From Calvatia gigantea (lineage: Eukaryota > Basidiomycota > Agaricomycetes > Agaricales > Lycoperdaceae): a DNA stretch of 64,000 nucleotides. Positions 45,983-57,760 of this stretch are shown here, piece after piece. Within the stretch, counting starts at the first letter, position 1. Every line of letters starts with the position of its first letter. A program made the position numbers and the translations under genes. The DNA is taken from contig JACAAK010000010.1 of the NCBI GenBank assembly GCA_025093985.1, positions 707,501 to 771,500 on the forward strand. The letters are read 5' to 3'. The notes under the pieces are model-generated. The model saw only the letters and a program-made list of their open reading frames with translations, ran no database searches and was not told the DNA's origin.

Positions 45983-48032
45983 TCTGGGGTTTTCTCCAAA
46001 AGGTAAGGTTCTTGTGATTGGTTTGGATGGTTACCTGATGTTGGGCTCCTTCTAAGTAATGTTGCCATCCTTCTAATGTGGTGATAATGGTGAGTCCCCA
46101 GCCATGTATTCCATAGTTATGTTGGGTAGGATTGAATACTTTGGATAGGAAGGCTACAGGGTGGTAGTTTCTATTTGTGTCTTGTTGAGATAGGATGGCT
46201 CCTAAGGTGTATTTAGAAGTGTCAGTTTCAATAAAGAATAGTTTCATTTGGTCTGGCATGAATAAAACCAGTTTCTTCAAGAATTCTGTTTTTAGTTGTT
46301 TGAAAGCTTCACTTGCTTTGGTTTCCTATTTGAATTTCTTCATTTTGGATAGTAGGGCATTAAGCAGTCAAGAAATGTCAGCATAGTGATGTATAAATTT
46401 TTGGTAGAAGTTGCAAAATCCCATGAATTTTCTGACATTGCAGTAGTGTGGGATTTAAGCCATTCTTCTATTCTGTGAAGTTTGGTGTTGTCTATTTCAA
46501 TCTTGTCAGGGGAGATTATCATGCTGAGATATTCTAGATAGGTTTTATCAAATTCACATTTTTCCAGTTTCAGGTATAGATCATTGTCCTTCAGTATCTG
46601 GAGTGCCTCCATTATCAGGCAATCCATTTCTTCTTGGGTTTTTACATAGATAAGAATGTCATCCATGTAAATTATAATTCCTCCTTTATCAAGCATTTTG
46701 GCAAATATCATGTCCATTATTTTCTGAAAGATGGCAGGGGAGTTGCACATTCCAAAGAACATGACATTTAGTTTATAGAGTCCAATAGGAGTTTTGAAGG
46801 TGGCCTTCCATTGATCACCTTCTTGGATCTGTATGTTGTTGTATCTGAGTCAAACATCCATTTTGGTAAAGAGTTTCACTTTTTGGAGTTTATCTATGAT
46901 AGTTGTAATCATGGGAATGGAGTAAGTGTTCTTCTTTGTATGTTTATTTAGGTACCAGTAGTCTTGGCATGGTCTGAGTTTCCCATCCTTCTTTTCTACA
47001 AAGAAGAAGGATGAAGCCATGGAACATTTGGATTCTCAGATGTATCCTTTTTAGAGATTTTTATGTATAAACTTCTTGAGTTCTTCAGTTTCTAGAGGAG
47101 ATAGGGAATATGTTTTTTCTAGTTTAGGTTTGAAAGTGTTAAGGAGTTCAATTTTGTGATCATATAGATGGCTTGGTGGGAATTATTCAGATTTCTTGGC
47201 ATCAAATAGTGATGCAAATTTCTTGTATTTCCCAGGTAGTTTGGCTTCAGTTTTCAGAGTGGATTTTTGTGCTAGACTAGTAGCTTGGGTGATTTTCATG
47301 TTGATTTTGAGTTTATGTGGAGTTTGAGTAATCTCATAGAGTTCATTTTCCAGGTGAAATTCATTGAAGTCAAGGTTTTCCAGATAAACTTTTAATTCAT
47401 CAATTGAGAGTTCTAGTTTGTTAGAGTGAATGATCACTTCAAAGACTTTTATGGTGAGTGGGTTGAAATCTTTGTCTAGGTAGGCATATCATTCAGTGTC
47501 ATTCATTCTGTGAATGTCTAGAGCGATTTCATTGATGGCAGTGGGTTCATTCATGGATTTTGCAATAAGAGGTATGATATAATCATTATTTTGCCATTTG
47601 AATTCTTGGATAGTCCAATTTATGTCTGGATTTATTTGTTGTAGCCATAGGTATCCAAGGATTAGGTCTTTAGTTCCTATTCCTAAGACATAGGCTTTGA
47701 AATGGCATTGCTTTCCATCAACCAGAGTATTTAGCTCTATGCTTTCATAAATTGATCCATTTTTGTTGGGAGTTCCATCTGCATTAGACACTTTGATAGG
47801 TTGGTCAATGGTGTGGGTTCATAGTTTATGAGTATTAATGAAGGTTGATGAGATGAAGTTTCCTTAGGCTCTTGAGTTGATTAATACAGTGACTGGGATT
47901 TTTTGTAGGCAATCTTGGTTTAACTCAATAGGAAGAAAGATTGATGTTTTGTTGTTTGAGGTGGGAAGCTTAATTAGATTAATTTGTGGGTCACACAGCA
48001 ATTCTTTTGCAAGATTGGGTGACATATTCAAA
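45983..48032 (-). pseudogene. pol: pol of H0, protease to RNase H
   Basis: Starts in the -1 frame after the gag/pol heptamer. Protease region: VSNADGTPNKNGSIYESIEL and LGIGTKDLILGYLWL are clear; the active-site Asp region is decayed. RT is open for 140 codons (46762-46340) with NSPAIFQKIMD and the intact catalytic motif YMDD (46669-46658). RNase H reads FFIETDTSKYTLGAILSQQ with its Asp kept. The gene is cut at 45983 by H1 and continues at 9379. Confidence 0.87.
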
Positions 48033-48960
48033 AATCCCCAAAGAGTTTGAGCATTGGGTCAGAGATATAGGCTTCTCTGAATTCTATTCATTTGTCAGTT
48101 GGGAGTTCTCTGATCATAGCTTGAATATCAAGCACTGAGATTTTTTGATTTGGGTTTGGATTAGGATTAAAATGATTTCCTGAGGGTTGATAATGTTGGG
48201 GCTGTGAATATTATGGTAGTTGCATAAATCTTCATAGTGGAGGGTTAAGTCATCTGGGAGGGGGTTTGTTTTTGGACAAGTTTGGGTCAGGACTCAGACA
48301 ATTGCTGATAAGATGTCTGAATTTTCCACAACCTATACATTTCCTAGCTTTGTAGCAAGCTACTTTCTCAGCAGTGAATACAGCATTCAACTGTAATTTG
48401 GGGTTGTCAGGGTCATGAGCATCATAGAGATTATCTAATTCCTGTTCAGGATAATATTGATCCTTGTCTTTGTATTGCAGTTCATAATAATCTTGTGGTT
48501 CAGCTTGTATTTCATTAATAGTTTGTCAAGGTTGGTTGTTGGGCTGAAAGCAGGATTGGTAGTTTTGCTAAGGAAATTGTGGTAGTTGGTAAGGATTTGG
48601 ATTTTGAGGGTAATTTTATGGCCATATTGCATTTGCTTGGTGATTTACAGAATCACATTATACTGCATCAGTACACCATTCCTCAATAGTTTCAGGTGGT
48701 CCTTCCTTTCTTGTCCATACTTCTTGGGCAAAAGAGGGGTTGAGTCCTTGTTTGTATTGTTTGATTAAGGCTTTATTGTTCTGAATGCCTACAATTGATG
48801 CAAGGTGTTGGAATTCAAGATTGAAGTCTACTGCTGATGTTTTGTTTTGTTTTAGTTTGTACCATTATTACTGTGTAGTAATCTATTCATCTACTGGAGT
48901 AAAGTGCTTCAGGATTTCTGTTTCAAACTCTTTGAAGGTAGAGTATTTCCATAGTATAGG
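48028..48960 (-). pseudogene. gag: gag of H0, C-terminal part with zinc knuckle
   Basis: Continues gag from 62869 across G8. It contains NPDNPKLQLNAVF, CYKARK and the knuckle CIGCGKFRHLISNC (about 48350-48300), a Pro-rich tail and the natural end LKLFGDF-TGA (48030-48028). Several stops occur in the capsid-side half (48960-48640). Confidence 0.8.
48031..48037 (-). promoter_or_regulatory. Candidate -1 frameshift heptamer, H0 gag/pol
   Basis: Minus strand GGATTTT, then TGA of gag, as in H1. It was kept although the following bases differ (TGAATATG against TGAAGGCA). Confidence 0.5.
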
Positions 48961-49267
48961 TGTTACGACCTTAGTCTGAGTTTACCTCAGGTTGCAACTT
49001 TGGGCTAAGACTCAAGGGTAAGTAAGGGGAGAGGAACAAAAGGTGGTTAAGCATACCAAATACAGTGGATGTATGTACACTTAAATACAGGAAGCCATCC
49101 AGTTGAATAGATGGAGTAACTATGTGAAATGTCCAATCAGGCTGGTGTAGTAGTTAACACAAGTCATAGATGGAAATCACTTGGCAGGAATAGATGAAAC
49201 AGATATACTAGTGGACAGGAATGCAGACAAGGATGGAGTACCACTTGATCAGTAAAAAACCATAACA
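48961..49267 (-). repeat. 3' LTR of G8
   Basis: 307 bp. Compared with the 5' LTR, many differences are CA here against TG there, in places where relatives keep CG (for example 49013-49014 against 55082-55083). Confidence 0.95.
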
Positions 49268-49292
49268 ATACCCTCCAATTTGGCTTCATGCC

Positions 49293-50275
49293 TCAGGAAG
49301 CTTCGTCAAAGTTGCCATTGACTATAGCAGAGGTGAGGGCTTTCTTGGTGGCTCCAATGAGATCTTTTCCATTGTTTGACTGCACAAAGAAGATGGGTAA
49401 GTGGCTTTGTCCATCCTGGCAGATAGGGACTGGGATGCTGTTGAATGGGAAATTAGTTGTGGTGGAGTTGTCCCAATAGTTCTTGACTATCGTCTTCCAA
49501 TAGTGTTGGTCTTTTTCTTGCCTGGTAATACAGTGCGAAACCTTGCAGGTGGGAGAAAAACTGATATGAGTTATGGTGGAGTGATGGTTTTTATAAAATA
49601 GCAGAGGAAGTTGACTTCTTCTTTTATGGAAACAGTAGTTTCTTTGTCCATAGACATGTTGGCTCAGGTTGGTGGCATAGAGTTGATTGTACTGTGTAGT
49701 TCAGAAAGGGTACTGTGGATTCTGTCAACAAGGGCATTAATCTCTGGATCCTCAGTGGTTTTGTCATGTCTGAGTAAGTTCATGGCTATATTGGCAAGTT
49801 CTAGGAATATGTCAGCAATATTGAGGTGTTTGAATACCTCAAGTCTGAGGTCGATGCAATTGTGGAGGCTGTGGACACAGTCTTGTTCACTGGGTGTGAG
49901 TGTGGATTGGTCTAGGGCTCAGAAGATGGTGGGAATATGCTGATTGGTGGATGAGGATGCATTGGTGAACCCTGCATACATGTCAGTGAAGGTGATGCAT
50001 GTGGTAGCAAGAGTAATGTGTCAGTTGATGACTAATCACTTGTTTTGGGCAGTAATGGTTTCTATTTTGCTGTTGGTGGCTTTGTCGACATCTTTTAGTA
50101 GGAATTCAAGGAGTCCCTGTACTGGGGATGGTGTGGTAGCGAGGTTGTAGCAAGTGCCTTGGGGTACAGGTGCTTGGCTGTTGCCTGGTTCTGGAAGGGG
50201 AATGGAGGAGATTGTGGTTGGATTGGGGTGGATGAGGGAACAGATGGTAATATGGTTGGCTTGGGAGGAAGGCAT
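49293..50275 (-). pseudogene. ORF3 of G8, unknown function
   Basis: ATG at 50275-50273, six bases after pol TAG (50284-50282) and in frame. The frame is broken by several stops and by a 1-bp deletion near 49521 (GCCTGG for GCCCTGG). After correction it ends FDEAS with TGA 49295-49293. The N-terminal 79 codons are open (50275-50039), the rest has stops. Confidence 0.75.
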
Positions 50276-50281
50276 GTCTGG

Positions 50282-53200
50282 CTAGTTTCTTTGGCTAGGT
50301 AATGACTTTTTGGTTTTTCTGCCCTTCTTTTTATGGGTATCCTCCAGATGCCTCTTTTGGTAATCTGCTATTACATCTTGAGCATTTGTCAGGTTTGACT
50401 CTGCTGTCCATGTATCATCCTCATTGTCATACCCTTTCCAGTGTACTAGGAATTGATAACTCTGTTCCCATTTTCATTGTCCTCAGATCTCCTCTACCTC
50501 GTATTCTTCTTCATTATTGATAATCACTGGCTCAAGTGCTGGTAATTTCCACTGCCTTGGGAATACTGCTTTCTGTACTGGGGTTAGCAGCTGTTTATTA
50601 AATACATTGTGGATGGCCCATCCTTTTGGTAAGGCAAGCCAATATACCACTTCTCCTATCTTTCCTTGATTTGGAAAGGCCCATACCTTTTCTGGCCTAG
50701 CTTCTTTGATGGCTGATTGGTATGGATATTTGCATTCTCTAGCCATACTTCATCACTGATTTGATATTGCATTATATGCAGCTTGCTGTTGTCATGGGTC
50801 TGTTTCATCTTTTCTTGATATGATCATAGTGCCACCACAGAGTTCTCTCTTGTATTCCATAGTTGTTTTAGGAATTTGGCACTACTGGGGTTGTTCATTA
50901 CTCCGTGGTCTTTCCCTTTCTAGGAGTGTCATCCATAATTGAGGTAGAATAGTGTTTCTTGTATTCCACCATGTCTTTTGTCATTGTATTGGAACTCAGC
51001 CATGGGTAGCCAATTCACCCAGTTGTCTTGTTCATAGTTGCAGTATAGGTGAAGGTATGTTTCGACTTTCCAGTTAATTCATTCCATTTGTCTGTCTGTC
51101 TGGGGATGGTAGGCTATTGATAGGGTTCATTCTATTCCTAATCCTTTGAACAATTCTCCAGTGAATTCTGATGCAAACTGTGGTCCTCGGTCACTAAGGA
51201 CTTTCTGTGGCATTCCATGTAGCTTCCATATTTCGTTCCTGTAAAGTTGTGCAATTCCCTTTGATGATACATCTGTTTTTGTCAGCATGAGCCATATCAT
51301 TTTTGTGAACTGGTCGACAACTACCAGGATGGCATCTTTTCCTTCTGATTCTGGTAGTGGCCTGATGAGGTCAATGCTTATCTCTTCCCATAGTCCATTC
51401 GGTATTGGGAGCGGGTGTAGTAGTGTTTTCAATGGTGTTATATGAGGTTTGTTCCTTTGACAGCTCTGACATTCTTTGATGTATTTCCTGGTGTCATTTC
51501 ATATGGATGGCCACCAATAGTCCCTGGTGATCAGTTCAGTCATCCTATGTTGTCCTGGGTGTCCTGTGTCTGGTGCATTGTGGTATTGTTGTAGAATTTC
51601 TTCATGGAGTGCGGGGTCTGGTAGTATGTATATGCTGTTTTCCTGTAGATGATCCCATCTTGTTCCGTGATATCAGATTTCCTTTTTTGAAGTTCCATAG
51701 TGACACTCATGTCTCTCCAGTGATTTGCCTTTATCTGGTCCATGAATGTCAGTGTAATGAATAATTCTGCACAGAGTAGGACAGCTTCTTCGGACTCTTC
51801 TTTGTTTCCTGATTTGCCTTGTAGCCAACTTTCTCTGATCATAGTGATTGCTCTATTATTTTCTTCATCTGGTTCTTGGTGAATTCTGGACAGCAAGTCA
51901 GCTTTTGTGTTTGTCTTGCCTGGCACATGTCATAGTGTGAAGTCATAGTCCTGTAGCCTTAAGTACCATCTTGCCTGTCATCCATTAAGTTTCTGGGGTT
52001 CTCTGTAGTACTTGAGATTTTCATGGTCAGTCCAGATTTTGAATTTCTCCTCTGTGTCTAGTAGATAGTGTCACCATTCTTTTAGGGTGTGGATGATGGT
52101 GAGTAATTCCTTGTCATAGATTTTGTAGTTTTGTTCTGCCAGGGAGAGTATTCACAATGTGAATGCAATTGGATGCCATTTCTTGTCTTGTTCTTGTGAT
52201 AGGACTCCTCCTAGTGCATAATTTGAGGCATCGACTTCTACTCGAAATTGCCCCTTTCTTTGTGGCAGCATTAGGGTGGGCTCTTCCATGATTCATTGTT
52301 TTAATTCATTGAACGCTGACTGGTGTTCTTGTTCCCAGTTCCATTTGACAGCTCCTTTGAGCTGGTTGAAGGGGGCCATAATTTTACTGAAGTTCTTGAT
52401 GAACCAGTGGTAGTAATTTGCAAAGCCTAGGAAATGTTCCACTCCCTTTTTGTTTTTGGGCTCTGGCCAATCTCATACTGCCTTGACTTTTTCTTCCTCC
52501 ATTTCAATGTGTCTGTGTCCTATTTTCACTCCCAACATAGGAATCTCTTCGGCATTGAATATGCACTTCATTTGTTTGAAGCAGAGATTGTATTCAGCTG
52601 CTTGTGTTAAGAACTGTATTGTTCTTTCTTTTAGTTGCTCCTTGGTGTCCCCTGGGATTGCGAAGTTGTCCATGTAGTTTATGATGTCTCCATTTTGCAG
52701 CAGGTCTTAGAAGATGCTTGTCATCATCCTGGAGAATGTTCCAGGTGAGTTGCTTAACCTGAAATACATTACAGTTGGTTTGAACAGTCCTTTATTGGTC
52801 AGAAATGCTGCCTTCCATTCGTTTCCTTCCTTAATTCTGATGTTATTGTATCCCCAAATGATGTCGAGCTTGTTGAAGTATTTCACTTTTCCCAGTTTGT
52901 CAATGACTTCTCCAATTCTGGGTAGTGGCATCTTGTCTTTTACTACTATGCTGTTTAGTCATCTGTAGTCCTGGATTAGCTGTTTTGAACCATCCTTCTT
53001 TGGTATAAAGAAGGTGGGGGCTGCATATGGAGACTTTGATGGTTATATGCATCCCAACTCAAGGTTTTCCTTGATGAATGCCTTGAGTTTGTCCTGTTCC
53101 TTAATTGTCATGTTGTACATTCTGGCACTTATTTCTTTGGATGTATTCTCAGTTAAGATTATTTCATGGTCCCATTCTGTTTGTTGTGGTAGCTTATTGA

Positions 53201-53824
53201 AGGTTGTTTTGTTAAACAGGTGTATAAATGGCTGAACATAGTCTGGTAGATCAGCTGGCTCAGTCGGGTCTGGTTCGTCCTCTTCTTCTCATATATCTTC
53301 TGTGACAGCCATGCTTTGGACTTTTTGGGTGACCTGGATATTCTGGTGTGGGAAATGGCAGTCTGGTGGGCATCAGGTGAATTTGATTTCTTCTTTTTTC
53401 CAGTCTACTTCTGGGTTATGTTTGGTCAGCCAGTCGTGTCCTAGGAATATTTCTGCTCTGTCTTGGAGTTGAACTACTGATGCTTCAATCATTTCCTTGT
53501 GTCCCTTGATTTCCATTTCAATAGTGGCAGTTTCTGTAACTTTTCCTCCTTGGTTTGTTATTCCATCAGTGTTGAGCACTGTGATTTCTTGTTGTAGTTT
53601 TTTTATGAGGATCTGTTCTTCATCTACAAGATTTTTGCTGATGCTGCTGGTGGTGCATCCTGAATCAATGATAGTATCAACCATGATTTCTTTGTTTGGA
53701 GTTTGAATGGTCCCTTTTAGGTTTAGTTCATGCTTCCATTTCTGAGGAATCATGTAGTATTTTTCTGATATCCTAAATACAGTTTGTTTGACTCATGAGG
53801 TAGCACCTACTTGGAGTCTTCAGA
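50282..53824 (-). pseudogene. pol: pol of G8
   Basis: Protease DSGC at 53666-53655 with 126 open codons (53753-53376). RT carries TGA after QDYR and the catalytic motif YMDN (52676-52665). RNase H reads VEVDASNYALGGVLS (Asp-to-Asn in the TSDYAL position). Integrase is open in 51432-51130, including LIRPLPESEGKDAILVVVD and LSDRGPQF. Frameshifts near 51640 (one A lost in RKNS) and before 50746 separate it from the C-terminal domain. The chromodomain is at about 50510-50330, ending at TAG 50284-50282. Confidence 0.87.
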
Positions 53825-54946
53825 AAAATCCTTCTGTTCTCCTGGGCTAGTTTCCTCTACTGCTCGGATTTGTACTTTCTTGGGTGCAGTGCAAACTTTG
53901 GCAATGTGACCTGTTTTTCTACAGTTGTAACAGGTTAGCCCTTTGGGCTTCTTGCAGTCCTTGGCAATGTGGCCGAAAACACCACAATTGTAGCATTTTG
54001 GTTCTCCTTTTGCATTGAAGACATGACATCTACTGCCTATCTCCATTGATTCTCCCATTCCTCCATAGATCATTCTGGTGTTGGTTTTCTTGTCTCCTTA
54101 GTATTCTGATTCCTCGTATCCCTGTCCCACAGCAAGAATGGCTTCTGTCCATTCTGCATAGGTGTCTGGTCTGGCACTGGGTGGGTAGCCTATGATAGTA
54201 TGGATGATGTCCTGCCTAGCATTCTTTTTGAGTAGAAACATTGCATGTTTGTTGTCTGTTTTTGCCTTGCTTTTCAGGACTTGGAACTCGATCAGATAAT
54301 CGGCTGTGTTTTTGTTCCCTTGTTTGAATTTCTCAATTTGCCATTCTACTTTGCTGTTAGAGGCATTATTGGAGAAGGTCTTTCTAAAGTCCTCGGAGAA
54401 TGCTTTCCAGTCTACCAAGTCTTTCCTATCTAAGATTTGTGGAGCTTTCATGGCCACATAGGCTCCTGCTGTCCCTCCTCTCAGCCTGGCTAAGACTGCT
54501 ATAGCCTTGTCATCTGCTGAGACTATTTTGTTGAATTTCATGAAAAGCATCATTGCTCTCCACCAATCATCAAATTTGATGTGGGTACTATCGAAAAATC
54601 CCAGGTCTGGCACTAGGCCTTTTCCACTGGGTGCCATTGTAGGTACTACTGCATTGTCAGTCATATCAGAGTCAGTTTCTGATTCTGTTTCGTCCAAGCT
54701 TAATTCATCTGATTTCTTCTGTCCTGGGTTCTCCTGATGGATTAGCTCTTCCTCTGCTAGGTTGAGTTCATTTAGAAGTTCTGATAGTACTTCTTCTGCT
54801 GGGTTTGTTCCAGGTTTGTCGTATGTTCCCTCAATTGGTTCTTCAGATACTTTGGGGTTCCCTATCTCTTCTTTGTCTGATGTTTTGGATTCATCATCAG
54901 TGACTTTGAGATTTAGCTCTCTGTATTCATCTGGGTTTGAGCTCAT
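53807..54946 (-). pseudogene. gag: gag of G8, best-preserved copy
   Basis: ATG at 54946; 379 codons with a single internal stop, TAA at 54100-54098, at the junction codon that is CGA in G9, CAA in G7 and TGA elsewhere. The first 282 codons are open: acidic N-terminus, FDDWWRAMMLFMKFNKIVS, ARLRGGTAGAYVAMKAPQIL, FKQGNKNTADYLIEFQVLKS. Knuckle 1 is [14 protein letters not shown], intact; knuckle 2 is CYNCRKTGHIAKVC. Ends at TAG 53809-53807. Confidence 0.9.
53825..53831 (-). promoter_or_regulatory. Candidate -1 frameshift heptamer, G8 gag/pol
   Basis: Minus strand GGATTTT followed by CTGAAGACTCCAAG and TAG. Confidence 0.5.
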
Positions 54947-56437
54947 ATACTAGCTCCTGGGTTGTCTTGTTTTGTTCAGGCCTGTTTCAGCCTATTCCTT
55001 GCAAGGTGAGGTGGGGATGCTTAACCAAATATTACGACCTTAGTCTGAGTTTACCTCAGGTTGCAACTTTGGGCTAAGACTTGAGGGTGAGTAAGGGAAG
55101 AGGAACAAAAGGTGGTTAAGTGTACTGAATACAGTGGATGTATGTATGCTTAAATATAGGAAGCCATCCAGTTGAATGAATGGAGTAACTATGTGAAATG
55201 TCTGATTAGGCTGGCATAGTAGTTAACACGAGTCATAGACAGAGATTGCTTGGCAGGAATAGATGAAACAGATATACTAGTGGACAGGAATGCAGACAAG
55301 GACAGAGTACTACTTGATTGGTAGAAAACCATTGTTGAGAGAACAAGATAACATCCCAATATAATCACACTACTATGCTAGTGTATGCGCGAGTGGTGGA
55401 GGGTAGTCATACTCACCCAGAGATGGTCCAAGGGGAATCATAAGATCCAGAGAGTCTTATACCAGCAATACCAGCCCATCTACTCCATAGAGGAGGGTAA
55501 GGTAGTGGCGAAGCACGCTTAAGAGAGAGAGAAGTGTTCGAAGAACAAAGGGGTGTCTATAGCCAAGAAGGCCTACTCAAAGGGCATATATATCTCATAC
55601 TACATAAAGGTACTTATACTAAGTCCTAGGTGATGTGACCATACACCTGAAACAGGGAGGTAACACTATCTACCAGTAGCATAAAGTGTGCATACTGTGT
55701 ACAACACATGTACTAGAAGGTTCCATGTGGAGTTAACTAACTGGCTACAGTAGTGTGGTGTTAAGTGCGGGTCATGCGGGTAAGACGACTGGAGTCTAGA
55801 CACCCGGAATGATGCGTGGATGCAGACGAAGATGGACAAAGCAGGCGAACTCGGGAGGACCGTGGCTTCAACATATGTGTTGTGCCCTCCTGCCGACAAG
55901 TGGTCCTAACTTCAGAATAAGGGATGAGGACAGAGTCAGAGGTGGAGACAGAGACAGAGGTAGAATAGAAGTAGTGTGTCGCTAAGTAGATTTCAGACTG
56001 AGGATTACAGGCGAAGTAGCTATGGTTTATATATGCGAGGAAGTGTGGTTCTACAAAAGGAAACTACTATGACTTCAGGTGCGGGCCAGGTATGGCTGCA
56101 AGATAAAAACACCAGGAATGCAACTAGCTAAAAGGAATAAGGTGAAACAGGAACGATATGAACGGTAAAAGGGATTGCAAGGGAAACGGGAGTAGGTATG
56201 ACGACCGGAGAAATGTACAAGGAGGATAATCGGAAATTAACATCAGACATAATAGTAAGAATGGAGAGCGGGGGAGACGGGGGAGAGCAGGTGAGAGCGA
56301 ATGGTAAATCAAATATAAAGTATAGTCCGGGTAAGAGTGGGTGAAGCGGGTGAGTGCATGTATGGGTTGTGACATGTGGTATATTACTCTTGTACATAGT
56401 CCGTAGTCTACATGAGATGTCTATTATTATCGACCCT

Positions 56438-56745
56438 TGTTACAACCTTAGTCTGAATGAACCTCAGGTTGCAACTTAGGCTAAGACTTGAGGGCAAGTA
56501 AGGGAAAGAGAACAAGAGGTGGTTAAGCATACCGAATACAATGAGTGTATGTACGCTTAAATATAAGGAGTCATCCAGTTGAATGGATGGGGTAACTACA
56601 ATGGAATGTCCGGTAAGGCAGGTGTAATAGTTAGTATGAGTCATAACCAGAGATCGCTCAACAGGAATAGGTGAAACAGATGTACTAGTAATGTAGGAAT
56701 GCAGAGAAGGATGGAGTGTGATGTGATCAGTGAAAATCCATAACA
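56438..56745 (-). repeat. 3' LTR of G9
   Basis: 308 bp; minus strand starts TGTTATGGATTTTCACTG. The polypurine tract on the minus strand is AAATTGGGGGGTAT. Confidence 0.95.
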
Positions 56746-56770
56746 ATACCCCCCAATTTGGCTTCATGCC

Positions 56771-57754
56771 TCAGGAAGCTTTGTCAAAGTTGCCATTGAC
56801 TACAACGGAGGTAAGGGCTTTCTTGGTGGCTCCGATAAGGTATTTTCCATCATTTGAGCACATGAAGAAGACAGGCAAGTGGCTTTGCCTGTCCTGGTGG
56901 ATAGGGACTGGGACACCATTGAATGGGAAGTCGGTTGTGGTGGAGTTGTCCCAGTAGCTCTTGACTATTGTTTTCCAGTAGTGTTGGTCCTTTTCTTGCC
57001 CTGGTAACACAGTGTGGAATCTTGTGGAAGGGAGAAAAACCAATACAAGTTGCAGTGGAGTGATAGTTTTGATGAAACGGTGGAGCAAGTTGACTTCTTC
57101 TTTTATGGAGACAGTTGTTTCTTTATCCATAGGCATGTCGGATCGGGTTGGTGGTATGGGGTTGATTGTGGTGTGGAGTTTGGAGAGAGTACTGTGGATC
57201 CTGTCAACGAGGGCATCAATCTCTGGGTTTTCAGTGGTTTTATCACATCTGAGTAAGTTCATTGCTACATTGGCAAGCTTTAGAAAGATGTTGGTGATAT
57301 CAAGGTGCTTGAATACTTCTAGTCCGAGGTCGACGTGGTTGTGAAGGCTGTGGACATGGTTTTGTTTGCTGGGTGTGAGCATGGATTGTTCTAGGGATCA
57401 GAAGATGGCGAAGATATGCTGGTTGGTAGATAAGGAAGCATTGGTGAACCCTGCATACATGTCGGCGAAGGTGATGCATACGGTGGCAAGGGCAATGTGC
57501 CTGTTGAAGACTAGCTACTTGTTCTGAACAGTAATGGCTTCCATTTCACTGTTGGTGGCCTTGTCAATATCTTTCAGTAGGGATTCAAGGAGCCCCTGTG
57601 CTGGGGATGGCATGGTGGCAAGGTTGTAACAAGTGCCTTGAAGGGTAGGTGCCTGACTGTTGCCTGGCTCTAGGAGGGGGACAGAGGAGATTGTGGTTGG
57701 ATTGGGGTGGATGAGGGAGTGAATAGTGATATGGTTGGCTTGGGAGGAAGGCAT
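56771..57754 (-). pseudogene. ORF3 of G9, unknown function
   Basis: ATG at 57754-57752, six bases after pol TAG and in frame; 327 codons to TGA 56773-56771. It has two breaks: TAG after VQNK (57514-57512) and TGA just before 57382. The C-terminal 203 codons are fully open: SLHNHVDLGLEVFKHLDITN, then IKEEVNLLHRFIKTI, LPGQEKDQHYWKTIVKSYWD and GKYLIGATKKALTSVVVNG. This is the longest uninterrupted piece of ORF3 in the window. The QDRQSH site keeps CAA where G3 has TGA. Confidence 0.82.
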
Positions 57755-57760
57755 GTCTGG

